The notes: a model not told the origin generated them from the sequence alone. A DNA stretch of 14,506 nucleotides from Onstottus_A sp049273835 (GCA_049273835.1 JBASRM010000617.1:1-14506), one strand, 5' to 3'. Shown: positions 1-7,891, numbered from the stretch's first letter. Program-made: numbers and translations.

Positions 1-261
1 CGGCCGACTCTCACCAACTGGCCGGCTGTAATGATAGTCGCGGCCCCCGCGTTGAAGTGATACCGTAGAGATGGCGTGTTTGAAGATCAGTTGCTCTTGT
101 GATCCGGCTTCCAGAATCACCGAGTACTTGTCAAAGCTCTTGATTCTACCCGTAAGCTTCACGCCGCTCATCAGGTAGATCGTGATATTGCTGCGCTCTT
201 TCCGGGCACTGTTGAGAAAGCTGTCTTGGATTGTGTTTTGTTGTTGTGGTGCTTTTTCCAT
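1..261 (-). CDS. hfq: RNA chaperone Hfq (partial, C-terminus beyond left edge)
   Basis: Hfq is a hexameric Sm-like chaperone that joins small RNAs to target mRNAs. Reading the minus strand from the ATG at 261 gives 87 codons without a stop, so only the C-terminal tail is missing. The Sm1 region (about residues 11-50) contains QDSFLNSARKER and IYLMSG. The Sm2 signature FKHAIST (residues 60-66) keeps the proximal-face Lys61 and His62, with Phe in place of the usual Tyr. The rim patch is RKER (20-23), close to the RRER of gammaproteobacteria, so sRNA-mRNA annealing activity is plausible. A GGGGAG ribosome-binding site lies 9 bases upstream. The gene is divergent from the DUF4912/glgB unit. Family assignment is secure from the sequence; which partners it serves cannot be told. 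Confidence 0.96.
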   Translation of the reverse strand, partial: MEKAPQQQNTIQDSFLNSARKERSNITIYLMSGVKLTGRIKSFDKYSVILEAGSQEQLIFKHAISTVSLQRGGRDYHYSRPVGESRP

Positions 262-401
262 TCTGTTTAACTCCCCAAGCAAATTTTTAAGGGTGATTGA
301 AACTAACACATAAAACTCGGCGCGAGCAAGAGTTGGCCCTGGCGGCGCTTCGAGGAGCACCCGTCACTTCTCGTTGCTCACTAAAAAAGTTAGTGGACCT
401 A

Positions 402-447
402 TCCAGTCTGCGGCTGGTCCGTCGAGGGTGTCACCCCGCAGACTGGA
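402..447. repeat. Perfect 12-bp inverted repeat (possible RNA hairpin or operator)
   Basis: TCCAGTCTGCGG at 402-413 is exactly complementary to CCGCAGACTGGA at 436-447, with a 22-base loop. Inside the loop GGT (416-418) can pair with ACC (433-435), extending the stem past a two-base bulge. The right arm also overlaps a smaller competing hairpin, AGACT-GGAC-AGTCT (440-453). No run of T follows, so a simple intrinsic terminator is unlikely. The repeat lies upstream of the predicted promoter at 469-497, so it would not be in the DUF4912 transcript if that promoter is correct. It could be a protein-binding site, part of a small RNA, or part of a longer transcript. Confidence 0.75.
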
Positions 448-468
448 CAGTCTACGGTACCCCGTTGC

Positions 469-497
469 TTGACAGAGCATCGCCCGTCACTTACAAG
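469..497 (+). promoter_or_regulatory. Predicted sigma-70-type promoter for DUF4912-glgB
   Basis: A perfect -35 hexamer TTGACA (469-474) is followed after 17 bases by TACAAG (492-497), which matches TATAAT at four positions. Transcription would start near 504 and give a leader of about 44 bases with AGGAGAGG before the GTG at 548. This is the best promoter match in the hfq-DUF4912 spacer. It is a prediction from consensus only. Confidence 0.5.
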
Positions 498-547
498 TAA
501 ACTTCGTTGTAGGGCAGCCCCAGAACCGTTCGAGGAGAGGAGCGTGA

Positions 548-1252
548 GTGTCTGCTTTGCAACTGCAAGCCACCGCTGAAGCAAATATCCTGGTAGAGAA
601 AACCACACACACTAACATCCGGCAAGCGACCCGAGACGGGTTCGAACTCGAGCCAGCCCACGCCGTACCCGACGCCGAGCAACGCTTTGTCGACACCGGA
701 CTGCCTCTTCCTGAGATCTACGACCTTGACATCATTCGGGCAATGGTCCAGGACCCGTTTCGCATATTCGTCTATTGGGACATTCGCGAGCAGAGCCTTG
801 AAACCCTCAAAAAATATTTTTCAACCGAAGATGCCGCGACCTTTCAAACCACTTTGAAACTGATGGACGTCGACAGCGGAGCGGAAACGCTGTTCGAGGT
901 CAAATCGAAATCAAGCTACTGGTTGATGGTCCTGCCTGGCCGAACGTACGAGCTCGATATCGGCGTTCGCTCTCCGCAGCACGGGTACATCTCGCTCATG
1001 CGCTCGAACCGGGTGCGCACTCCGAGCGGAACGATCTCGCATTCAACTACTGACGAAACTGAGTATCGAAACAGCGCGCCGGAATTTCATCGAGTGCTGG
1101 CGGCTTCAGGGTTCGCGGATCACGCCATCAACCTGACCCGCGCGCCGGCGACAGCCGCAAAGGTTGAGCGACCGCGTGAAAGCGCCAAGTTGCTCGAGCC
1201 TCCGCCCTCGGGGATACTCAGTGGCAGGAGTGGAAAAGCCAGAGTTGGTTGA
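548..1252 (+). CDS. DUF4912 domain-containing protein
   Basis: This 234-residue protein of unknown biochemical function carries a DUF4912 domain at about residues 52-165. Visible family features are LPEIYDLDIIRAMVQDP followed by FVYWDI (54-79), a central KLMDVDS strand, a YWLMVLPGRTYELDIGV segment (124-140), and the closing SNRVRTPSGTIS (153-164). The N-terminal 50 residues and the C-terminal 60 (rich in Arg, Pro and Ala) look disordered. No signal peptide or membrane segment is seen. The start is GTG at 548, chosen because AGGAGAGG lies 7 bases upstream; another GTG at 544 is out of frame. Only 77 bases separate it from glgB on the same strand, so the two are probably co-transcribed. From memory, DUF4912 genes often sit near alpha-glucan genes. 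A role as an accessory or regulatory protein in glycogen metabolism is an inference. Confidence 0.88.
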   Translation: MSALQLQATAEANILVEKTTHTNIRQATRDGFELEPAHAVPDAEQRFVDTGLPLPEIYDLDIIRAMVQDPFRIFVYWDIREQSLETLKKYFSTEDAATFQTTLKLMDVDSGAETLFEVKSKSSYWLMVLPGRTYELDIGVRSPQHGYISLMRSNRVRTPSGTISHSTTDETEYRNSAPEFHRVLAASGFADHAINLTRAPATAAKVERPRESAKLLEPPPSGILSGRSGKARVG

Positions 1253-1329
1253 GAGAACTGCTTGCACGCATTCGAAAACCTCAACGTGATGGCCTTGCCA
1301 CTCAATCGGAGCTTCGATGACGGATTCAA

Positions 1330-3516
1330 ATGACCTCAGATCTTGACCTGATAATTCGCGGAGACCAAGCCGATCCGTTTGCCGTTCTCGGAATGCATGG
1401 GGCCGACGCGGGCATAGTCGTCCGTGCTTTTATTCCCGAAGCCGACCGCCTCTGGTTAGTAGAAGCCGATGATTCAAGCAAGCAGCACTCGATGCAAAAG
1501 CTCCGCGATGAGGGCCTCTTCGAGATAACTTTCCCCGATCGGCGCGATCGCTTCCCCTATCGGCTCAAATCCGCAAACCGGTTCGGCGACATCCGGGAAT
1601 TGCACGACCCATACAGCTTTCCCGCGCTGCTCTCCGACTACGACCTGCACTTGATGGCCGAAGGAACTCATTATCGCAATTACGAAAAGTTGGGATCCCA
1701 CGTGCGGGTCGTCGACGGCGTTCGCGGAGTCCATTTCGCGGTGTGGGCGCCAAACGCCAGGCGAGTCAGCGTCATCGGCGAGTTCAATCAATGGGATGGT
1801 CGCTGTCATCCAATGCGCCTTCACCCAGGCGCCGGCATCTGGGAAATCTTCATTCCGGGGCTTCGGGAAGAGACACTTTACAAGTTTGAAATCAAGTGGC
1901 GGCGTTTCGGGTTCATAACACAAAAGACCGATCCTTACGCGTTTTACTTCGAGCGCCGTCCGAAGACCGCCGCGATTGTCTACGATATCAATAAGTATCA
2001 ATGGCGCGACGACGATTGGATGCAGAGGCGCTCCGGGAAAAACGCGCTTGACGCGCCAATCTCAATTTACGAGATCCATTTTGGTTCGTGGATGCGAGTG
2101 CCGGAAGAGGGCAGCCGGTATCTTACTTATCGGGAGCTTGCTCACAAACTGGTGGAATACGTCAAGGACATGGGCTACACCCACATCGAGCTGTTGCCGG
2201 TGACCGAGCACCCCTACGACGGAAGCTGGGGTTATCAGACGGTCGGCTACTACGCGCCGACCAGTCGGCACGGAGAGCCGGACGAGTTCATGTACTTCGT
2301 CGATTACTGTCATCGGAACGGTGTGGGCGTGATCCTCGATTGGGTGCCGGCTCACTTCCCGAAGGATGGGCACGGGCTTGCTTTTTTTGACGGGACTCAT
2401 CTGTTCGAGCATGCCGACCCGCGCAAAGGCGAGCATCAGGATTGGGGCACCTTGATTTTCAATTACCAGCGAAACGAGGTCAGGAATTATTTGCTGGGCA
2501 ACGCGCTATTCTGGTTGGAGAAATACCATATTGACGGGTTGAGGGTTGATGCGGTGGCCTCGATGCTCTACCTCGACTATTCGCGCAAGGAAGGGCAGTG
2601 GGTGCCCAACATCTACGGAGGGCGCGAGAATCTTGAAGCGGTGGACTTCATCAAGAAGTTCAACGAGCTGGTGCACCAGCATCATCCGGGCGCGATAACC
2701 TTCGCCGAAGAGTCTACCTCGTGGCCGCTGGTGACCCGGCCCACCGATGTGGGTGGTCTGGGGTTCGATTACAAGTGGAACATGGGATGGATGCACGACA
2801 CGCTGAAGTACTCTTCGATGGACCCGATCGAGCGAAAGTATCATCACGGCAAACTGACTTTCAGCTTGATGTATGCGTTCAGCGAGAACTTCGTGTTGCC
2901 GCTCTCACACGACGAAGTGGTTCACGGGAAGCGATCGCTGCTGGACAAGATGCCCGGCGACTTATGGAAGAAGTTTGCTAACCTGCGCGCGCTTTACGGC
3001 TACATGTGCGGGCATCCGGGCAAGAAGCTTCTGTTCATGGGCTGCGAGTTCGGACAATGGGCCGAGTGGAACCACAACCGAAGTCTCGATTGGCATCTGC
3101 TTAGCCATGATTATCACCGGCAGCTTCAGGAGTATGTGCGCGATCTGAACCGTCTTTACAATAACGAGCCTTCGCTTCACGAGGTCGATTTCGAACACAA
3201 CGGATTCGAATGGATAGATTTTCAAGACGCGAACGGCAGCACGATCGCTTTCATGCGCAAGGCAAAGAAGGCGGACGACTATTTGATTTTTGGGTTCAAC
3301 TTCACCCCGGTTCCGAGAATTGGCGTTCGGCTTGGTGTGCCTGAAGCAGTGTTTTACAGAGAGGTGCTAAACAGCGACTCCTCCAGCTTCGGCGGGAGTA
3401 ATATGGGCAACATGGGAGGCGTGAGGGCAAGAGCAGAAGAGTGGGCAGGCTTCCCTTGCTTGATTGAAGTCACGCTGCCGCCGCTTTCGGTGATAGTGTT
3501 GAAGCCGCAGCGATAG
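1330..3516 (+). CDS. glgB: 1,4-alpha-glucan branching enzyme GlgB (GH13)
   Basis: GlgB cuts an alpha-1,4-glucan chain and rejoins it through an alpha-1,6 bond, making branches in glycogen in the cytoplasm. The 728 residues match the usual bacterial length. The order is an N-terminal domain with ADPFAVLGMHGADAG (14-28), a CBM48 domain (about 130-220) with GVHFAVWAPNARRVSVIGEF, a GH13 barrel (about 245-600), and a C-terminal beta domain with GGSNMGNMGGV. The expected catalytic residues are Asp407 in DGLRVDAV (nucleophile), Glu460 in TFAEEST (acid/base) and Asp528 in LSHDEVVHGK. The ATG at 1330 is the only good in-frame start, because a stop codon lies at 1318-1320. Its ribosome-binding site is weak: GGAG at 1308-1311 is better placed for an out-of-frame ATG at 1317. 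It probably shares a transcript with the DUF4912 gene and is convergent with the GH57 gene downstream. Confidence 0.97.
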   Translation: MTSDLDLIIRGDQADPFAVLGMHGADAGIVVRAFIPEADRLWLVEADDSSKQHSMQKLRDEGLFEITFPDRRDRFPYRLKSANRFGDIRELHDPYSFPALLSDYDLHLMAEGTHYRNYEKLGSHVRVVDGVRGVHFAVWAPNARRVSVIGEFNQWDGRCHPMRLHPGAGIWEIFIPGLREETLYKFEIKWRRFGFITQKTDPYAFYFERRPKTAAIVYDINKYQWRDDDWMQRRSGKNALDAPISIYEIHFGSWMRVPEEGSRYLTYRELAHKLVEYVKDMGYTHIELLPVTEHPYDGSWGYQTVGYYAPTSRHGEPDEFMYFVDYCHRNGVGVILDWVPAHFPKDGHGLAFFDGTHLFEHADPRKGEHQDWGTLIFNYQRNEVRNYLLGNALFWLEKYHIDGLRVDAVASMLYLDYSRKEGQWVPNIYGGRENLEAVDFIKKFNELVHQHHPGAITFAEESTSWPLVTRPTDVGGLGFDYKWNMGWMHDTLKYSSMDPIERKYHHGKLTFSLMYAFSENFVLPLSHDEVVHGKRSLLDKMPGDLWKKFANLRALYGYMCGHPGKKLLFMGCEFGQWAEWNHNRSLDWHLLSHDYHRQLQEYVRDLNRLYNNEPSLHEVDFEHNGFEWIDFQDANGSTIAFMRKAKKADDYLIFGFNFTPVPRIGVRLGVPEAVFYREVLNSDSSSFGGSNMGNMGGVRARAEEWAGFPCLIEVTLPPLSVIVLKPQR

Positions 3517-3588
3517 CCGAGCATTCCCTACTCCTTTGCCGGTTGCGCTTCCGACACTCGATGGGTCCCGTTGCCGTTTATCGTGAGC

Positions 3589-6021
3589 CTAGCAGAGTCT
3601 TGTTTCAACCACTCGCGTGCTGAACCTTAGCCTTTCGCCTAACTCCTCCATTAGGCGGCGGGTGGGTTCGCTTCGGTCGCACCGCTCGTTCAAAAGCTCC
3701 CAAAACAGATTCTGCAATCGCCACAGATCAAGCTTTACATCCAACTGCTCGGCGAGATTTATGAATCGAAGCGCCGATTCCGCTCTTGCTTCGTTGTGTG
3801 TCGTCCGATACGACTCGAGCCTCGAATACACAATTCGCTCGATCGCATTCTTCAATCTCGATAGATCGACTTTGCAGCCGAGCATCGCCGCTTCACGAAA
3901 GATTGCCGCCGCTATCTCGCGCAGCTCAACATCCGAAATCTCTTCGCCGCTGAGTTCGGCAGTTGCATCCTCAAGCCTCGAAGTGAGGACGTACTCCGCG
4001 GCCGTCTTCAGGCTGTCGGGCGCGGGTATCTTCAAGCTGACAAGCAGACGCATCACGTCGCGGCTTTCTTCGTAGACTCTCTGGTATTGGCGTCGAGATC
4101 TTTCAACCGCGTCTTCAAGCAACAGCCGTCCGATCTTCCTGCGCTCGTCGATGAACAGGTCTTTCAACGCAAAGTTGTCACACGCGAATCTGGCATCGAT
4201 TGCCTGTAACAGGTTGCGAGTTGAGTCTTCGCCGAACCGGCGGAACAGTTCCTCTCTTAGCGATTCATACTCGTTCGCCGGGATGAGAGGCCGAACCGCG
4301 CAGTGGAAATCGTATCCCCCCAGATGCAACACGACAAACATCCCCTCGAGGTATTCTCGTGTTATCGAAGAGCGAACATTCACGGCGCCAACCGCTAGCG
4401 TGCGAGAGGCGGTCTTCTCACGGGCATATTCCTTGCGCTCGAATTCGAACGCGAATATGCGCTGACTGGACGAATAATCCTCCATCAGCGAGCTGATGCC
4501 GTAGTGGGCCAGACCCTTTTTGAGATCGGTGACCGAAGGCCTGACCAGTTCTTCGTAAACCTGCGCGCCGGTTGGAAGGTGAGGCTTATTACCGGAGGCA
4601 CTGGCAAGATCTGCGATAAACTGCGGCTCCAGATCGACGCCCCCGGCATCGCGTGCAAGCTGGGTCGCGCGGGCAGCGTACTCGATGATCTTAACGGTCT
4701 CGATGTTCGATATGTCATCGAAGAACCAGCCGCAACTGGTGTACATCAGCATGGCGTGGCGCTGCATCTCGAGCAGGCGCCACACGTTGACCGTTTCAGC
4801 TTCCGACAGCGTCCCTCGCGCTCGCTTGCGAAGGAACTCTTCGCTGGTCTTTTCACCGGAGCGGTCGAGGATAACTTCGATGTAATCATCAACCGCCCCG
4901 TAAGGGTCCAACAGCCGGGTAGATGATTCGCGTTGGAAGACCGCGTCCAGCCTCTCGTGAAGCGCGGTGAGTGCCCGTCGCAACGGACCTCTCCATCGTT
5001 GATGATAGTGTGTATTCCCGCTGTTGCAGCCACAGTCGCTTTGCCAGCGTTCGACGCCATGCGCGCAGCTCCAGGACGTGTTCTCGCGTATCCGGACCTC
5101 GCGCGTGGGTTCGTGCAGCGAAAGATATTCCGCATAGTTTGTTATCCGCGACTTACCTTCGTGTTCGAGTTTTTTTATCGCATAAGCGAGAGCCATATCG
5201 CCGAATTTGGAATGATGGCCAAAGGTTTCGCCGTCCGTCGCGATATTCAACAGCTGTGCGTGCTCGCTCTGATGATTGAATCCCGAGGTCAATCGCTCGG
5301 CGAAACGATCGCCGCTTTTGAGCAGACCTTCGAACGATATGTCGTGCGAAACCGGCTGATCGTAAAAGAACAGGTCGATATGCCGGCCGCGGTTGAGCCG
5401 GCAACGATAAGCTTGAGTAGTATCGATGCCGCCGTGCAAGACCTCTTGCCAGTCCTGACCGGGCAACCGCACGGCTTGTGCTTGATGGGGCGCGAGAATA
5501 GTAAACCTGATGTCGCAGTCTGCCAGCACTTGAAGGGTTGCAAGATCGACGGCTGTTTCGGGCAGCCAAATGCCTTGGGGCTTGCGGCCAAACCGGAACT
5601 CGAAATCGGCGATCCCCCACTTAACCTGTATAAGTTTTTGGTATTCGGAAGCGAGCGGCATGATGACGTGGTTGTAGCATTGTGCGATCGCATTGCCGTA
5701 TCCGTTATGAGCTATTCGGCTGACCTGGTCGGCCTCGATGATCTGTTTGTAAACGGCGGTTCGGTGACGCTCGAGCCAGGACAGAAGCGTGGGCCCGAAG
5801 TTGAAGCTCATCTTCTCGTAGTTGTTCACCAGATCAGCGACTCGTTCGCTGGCGTCGAGTACGCGCGAGACGGCGTTGGGCGCGTAGCACTCGGAGGTGA
5901 TGCGCTGGTTCCAATCGTGATAGGGCGCGGCCGAGTCTTCAACCTCGACGTCTTCGAGCCAGGGATTCTCGCGCGGCGGTTGATAGAAGTGCCCGTGAAT
6001 ACAAACAAAGCGGTTATTCAT
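3589..6021 (-). CDS. Glycoside hydrolase family 57 protein with DUF3536 region
   Basis: This 810-residue GH57-type enzyme probably acts on alpha-glucans; its exact reaction is unknown. The N-terminal half is a GH57 barrel. HGHFYQPPRENPW (9-21) is motif 1. GIWLPETAVD (150-159) carries the likely nucleophile Glu155. ATDGETFGHH (261-270) carries the likely acid/base Asp263. The second half fits DUF3536 (PF12055), an all-helical-looking region rich in Arg and Glu with LHLGGYDFHCAVRP (566-578). Between them is a Cys/His cluster, SWSCAHGVERW...DCGC, with Cys319, His321, Cys330 and Cys332, which could bind a metal or form disulfides. No signal peptide is seen, so it should be cytoplasmic. The ATG at 6021 has only a weak ribosome-binding site, but the start fits motif 1. 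It converges on glgB (72-bp gap) and diverges from the second GH57 gene. Alternatives are an amylase or a 4-alpha-glucanotransferase. Confidence 0.92.
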   Translation of the reverse strand: MNNRFVCIHGHFYQPPRENPWLEDVEVEDSAAPYHDWNQRITSECYAPNAVSRVLDASERVADLVNNYEKMSFNFGPTLLSWLERHRTAVYKQIIEADQVSRIAHNGYGNAIAQCYNHVIMPLASEYQKLIQVKWGIADFEFRFGRKPQGIWLPETAVDLATLQVLADCDIRFTILAPHQAQAVRLPGQDWQEVLHGGIDTTQAYRCRLNRGRHIDLFFYDQPVSHDISFEGLLKSGDRFAERLTSGFNHQSEHAQLLNIATDGETFGHHSKFGDMALAYAIKKLEHEGKSRITNYAEYLSLHEPTREVRIRENTSWSCAHGVERWQSDCGCNSGNTHYHQRWRGPLRRALTALHERLDAVFQRESSTRLLDPYGAVDDYIEVILDRSGEKTSEEFLRKRARGTLSEAETVNVWRLLEMQRHAMLMYTSCGWFFDDISNIETVKIIEYAARATQLARDAGGVDLEPQFIADLASASGNKPHLPTGAQVYEELVRPSVTDLKKGLAHYGISSLMEDYSSSQRIFAFEFERKEYAREKTASRTLAVGAVNVRSSITREYLEGMFVVLHLGGYDFHCAVRPLIPANEYESLREELFRRFGEDSTRNLLQAIDARFACDNFALKDLFIDERRKIGRLLLEDAVERSRRQYQRVYEESRDVMRLLVSLKIPAPDSLKTAAEYVLTSRLEDATAELSGEEISDVELREIAAAIFREAAMLGCKVDLSRLKNAIERIVYSRLESYRTTHNEARAESALRFINLAEQLDVKLDLWRLQNLFWELLNERCDRSEPTRRLMEELGERLRFSTRVVETRLC

Positions 6022-6050
6022 GATTGCCCGTGAACCAATCGAAATTTGTC

Positions 6051-6170
6051 ATTCAAGCCCGCGGAGCAGCGAAGCATGAGCCCAGGGCAACTCCGCGCAG
6101 CAGCCCTGGGTAACGCGCAAGCAAACCCCGCGCTACGCGGACTGTGGCACTACGCGGGCTGTGTTGAAAT
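6051..6170. repeat. 120-bp palindromic MITE/REP-like element
   Basis: The region between the two divergent GH57 genes contains a nest of inverted repeats. AGCCCGCG (6056-6063) pairs exactly with CGCGGGCT (6153-6160), and ATTCAA (6051-6056) roughly mirrors TTGAAAT (6164-6170), giving imperfect terminal inverted repeats. Inside, CGCGGAG (6060-6066) matches CTCCGCG (6091-6097), CCCAGGGC (6081-6088) matches GCCCTGGG (6103-6110), and CCGCG-CTA-CGCGG (6128-6140) forms a tight hairpin. No open frame is present. This looks like a dispersed, non-coding mobile or REP-like unit, but copy number cannot be seen from one window. Confidence 0.6.
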
Positions 6171-6307
6171 CCGCCAATCTATTTATTGACACGGCAAGCC
6201 GTCGGTGAGACATTTCATCTTCGTTGGCTCAATTCGGGATTCGCACACCTTCTCGGAGCCCGGCTTGAAACTCTAACCTCGAAGCCCTCAAGCTTCAACC
6301 GCAAGCA

Positions 6308-7891
6308 ATGGAACAAGGACTCCTCGCAATCGTGCTTCACGCGCACCTGCCTTTTGTTCGCCATCCAGAACACCCGGACTTCCTCGAAGAGGACTGGCTT
6401 TTCGAAGCTATCACCGAAACCTATATACCGTTGCTTTCGGTGCTCGAAGGCTGCGCTTCAGACGGCATACCGGCGCGGGTGACATTCAGCATCACCCCGA
6501 CGCTGTGCGAGATGTTGTCAGACCCTCTCCTTCAAGAGCGATACCTTCGCCATCTGAATCGGTTAGTCGAGCTATGCGAGAAAGAAACACATCGCACCCG
6601 GCGCCTGCGCACAATCAGTGACCTTGCGCTGATGTACCAGCGGCAATTCTCGGCCGCGCTGGACGCGTTTGACAACCGCTATCGCCGAAACCTGATAGGC
6701 GGCTTTCGCCAGCTTCAAGATGCGGGGTTGATCGAAGTCCTCACGTCGGCGGCGACGCATGCTTTGCTGCCGCTCATAACTCGTAGAGAGGCGCGTCGCG
6801 CCCAGATCGAAGTCGGGTGTCGGAATCATCAAAAGCACTTCGGTCGCTCGCCTCGCGGGATCTGGCTGCCCGAGTGTGCATTCGAGGCGGGCATCGACGA
6901 GTTGCTCAAGCGCGCGGGCATTGAGTTGTTCATCGCGGACGCCCACGCGCTGGCGTTCGGCGAGCCGCGGCCTGTTTACGGCATCTATGCACCGGTCATC
7001 ACACCCGCGGGTGTTGCGGCTTTCGCGCGCGACCGACAATCAGGCGAACAGGTATGGAGCGCGGACAGCGGCTATCCGGGCGACCCCGACTACCGCGAGT
7101 TCTATCGCGACCAGGGGTTCGATCTCGAATACGAATATGTAAAGCCGTATTTGCACCAGGACGGGGTGAGGCGCAATCTGGGAATCAAGCATCATCGCGT
7201 GACTGGAAAGGTCGATCTGGACAAGAAAGAGCTCTACGTTCCCTCGCGCGCGGCGGAGAAGGCGGCTGAGCATGCCGGTAACTTCATGTTCAATCGACAG
7301 GCCCAGGCGCGGCATCTGAATGCGCTTTTGGGACGCAAGCCCATAATTGTTTCCGCTTATGACGCCGAGCTATTTGGTCACTGGTGGTTTGAAGGCCCTC
7401 AATTCCTGAATCACTTGTTTCGCAAAATACACTCCGATCAATCGGAGATTAGGCTTGCGACCCCGCTCGATTATCTGCGCGAATTTCCCATCAACCAGCG
7501 GCAGGAGATAAGCGCATCCTCGTGGGGTGATGAAGGCTACTATCGGGTTTGGATCAACGGGGAAAACGAATGGTTGTACAGGCATCAGCACGTGGCCGAG
7601 GACCGGATGATCGAGCTTGCTCAATCACATCCGCAGGCGGCAGGTGTGATCAAGCGGGCTCTCAATCAGATGGCACGCGAGCTGTTGCTGGCCGAGTCGA
7701 GCGATTGGGCTTTCATAATTACGGCCGGGTCCACGCCCGAATACGCGACCAAGCGCTTTCGGGACCACATCCATCGCTTCACAAAGTTGTATGAAATGAT
7801 CACAAGGGATGAAGTAGATGAGAATTGGCTCGCGGAGGTTGAGTCGCGCGATTCGGTGTTTCAGGAAATCGATTACTCGATTTATTCATGA
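6308..7891 (+). CDS. GH57 1,4-alpha-glucan branching enzyme (DUF1957 type)
   Basis: This cytoplasmic enzyme is predicted to introduce alpha-1,6 branches into alpha-glucan, using a fold unrelated to GlgB. Its 527 residues match characterised members such as those of Thermus and Thermococcus. The N-terminus LAIVLHAHLPFVRHPE (6-21) is motif 1. GIWLPECAFEAG (184-195) carries the nucleophile Glu189. SAYDAELFGHWWFEGP (349-364) carries the acid/base Asp352. The C-terminal helical domain (about 430-527) is the DUF1957-type region with ESSDWAFIITAGSTPEYA. Some relatives lacking the catalytic loop tyrosine are mainly hydrolytic; the corresponding loop (about 229-255) is present, but I cannot confirm the tyrosine without alignment. 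The ATG at 6308 has no obvious ribosome-binding site but gives the family-typical N-terminus. A TTGACA (6186-6191) lies upstream without a convincing -10. Strand and position tie it to the glycogen cluster. Confidence 0.93.
   Translation: MEQGLLAIVLHAHLPFVRHPEHPDFLEEDWLFEAITETYIPLLSVLEGCASDGIPARVTFSITPTLCEMLSDPLLQERYLRHLNRLVELCEKETHRTRRLRTISDLALMYQRQFSAALDAFDNRYRRNLIGGFRQLQDAGLIEVLTSAATHALLPLITRREARRAQIEVGCRNHQKHFGRSPRGIWLPECAFEAGIDELLKRAGIELFIADAHALAFGEPRPVYGIYAPVITPAGVAAFARDRQSGEQVWSADSGYPGDPDYREFYRDQGFDLEYEYVKPYLHQDGVRRNLGIKHHRVTGKVDLDKKELYVPSRAAEKAAEHAGNFMFNRQAQARHLNALLGRKPIIVSAYDAELFGHWWFEGPQFLNHLFRKIHSDQSEIRLATPLDYLREFPINQRQEISASSWGDEGYYRVWINGENEWLYRHQHVAEDRMIELAQSHPQAAGVIKRALNQMARELLLAESSDWAFIITAGSTPEYATKRFRDHIHRFTKLYEMITRDEVDENWLAEVESRDSVFQEIDYSIYS

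Larger units (their letters stand above)
262..547. other. Divergent intergenic region between hfq and the DUF4912 gene
   Basis: This 286-bp stretch contains no convincing coding sequence. Short open frames here lack a good start context and match no family I recognise. It holds the hfq ribosome-binding site at the left, a strong inverted repeat near the centre (402-447), and a promoter facing right (469-497). The DUF4912 ribosome-binding site AGGAGAGG is at 533-540. No clear hfq promoter could be picked out. Confidence 0.7.

Noticed and set aside
297..500. A 67-codon frame in the hfq-DUF4912 spacer
   Set aside because: It crosses the 12-bp inverted repeat and the predicted promoter, has no ribosome-binding site and resembles no known protein.
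1474..2001. A 175-codon minus-strand open frame inside glgB
   Set aside because: It is antisense to the conserved CBM48 and barrel region of GlgB, with no recognisable motif of its own.
3517..3588. Search for a bidirectional terminator between glgB and the GH57-DUF3536 gene
   Set aside because: No stem of useful length or T-run is visible in this 72-bp gap, although a terminator would be expected between convergent genes.
4933..6033. A 366-codon open frame on the plus strand opposite the GH57-DUF3536 gene
   Set aside because: The minus strand in the same place encodes clear GH57 catalytic motifs, while the plus-strand translation matches no family and has no good ribosome-binding site. It is a GC-rich shadow frame.
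6186..6482. A 98-codon frame upstream of and overlapping the GH57 branching enzyme
   Set aside because: It runs into the family-conserved N-terminus of the branching enzyme in another frame, has a TTG start and shows no domain.
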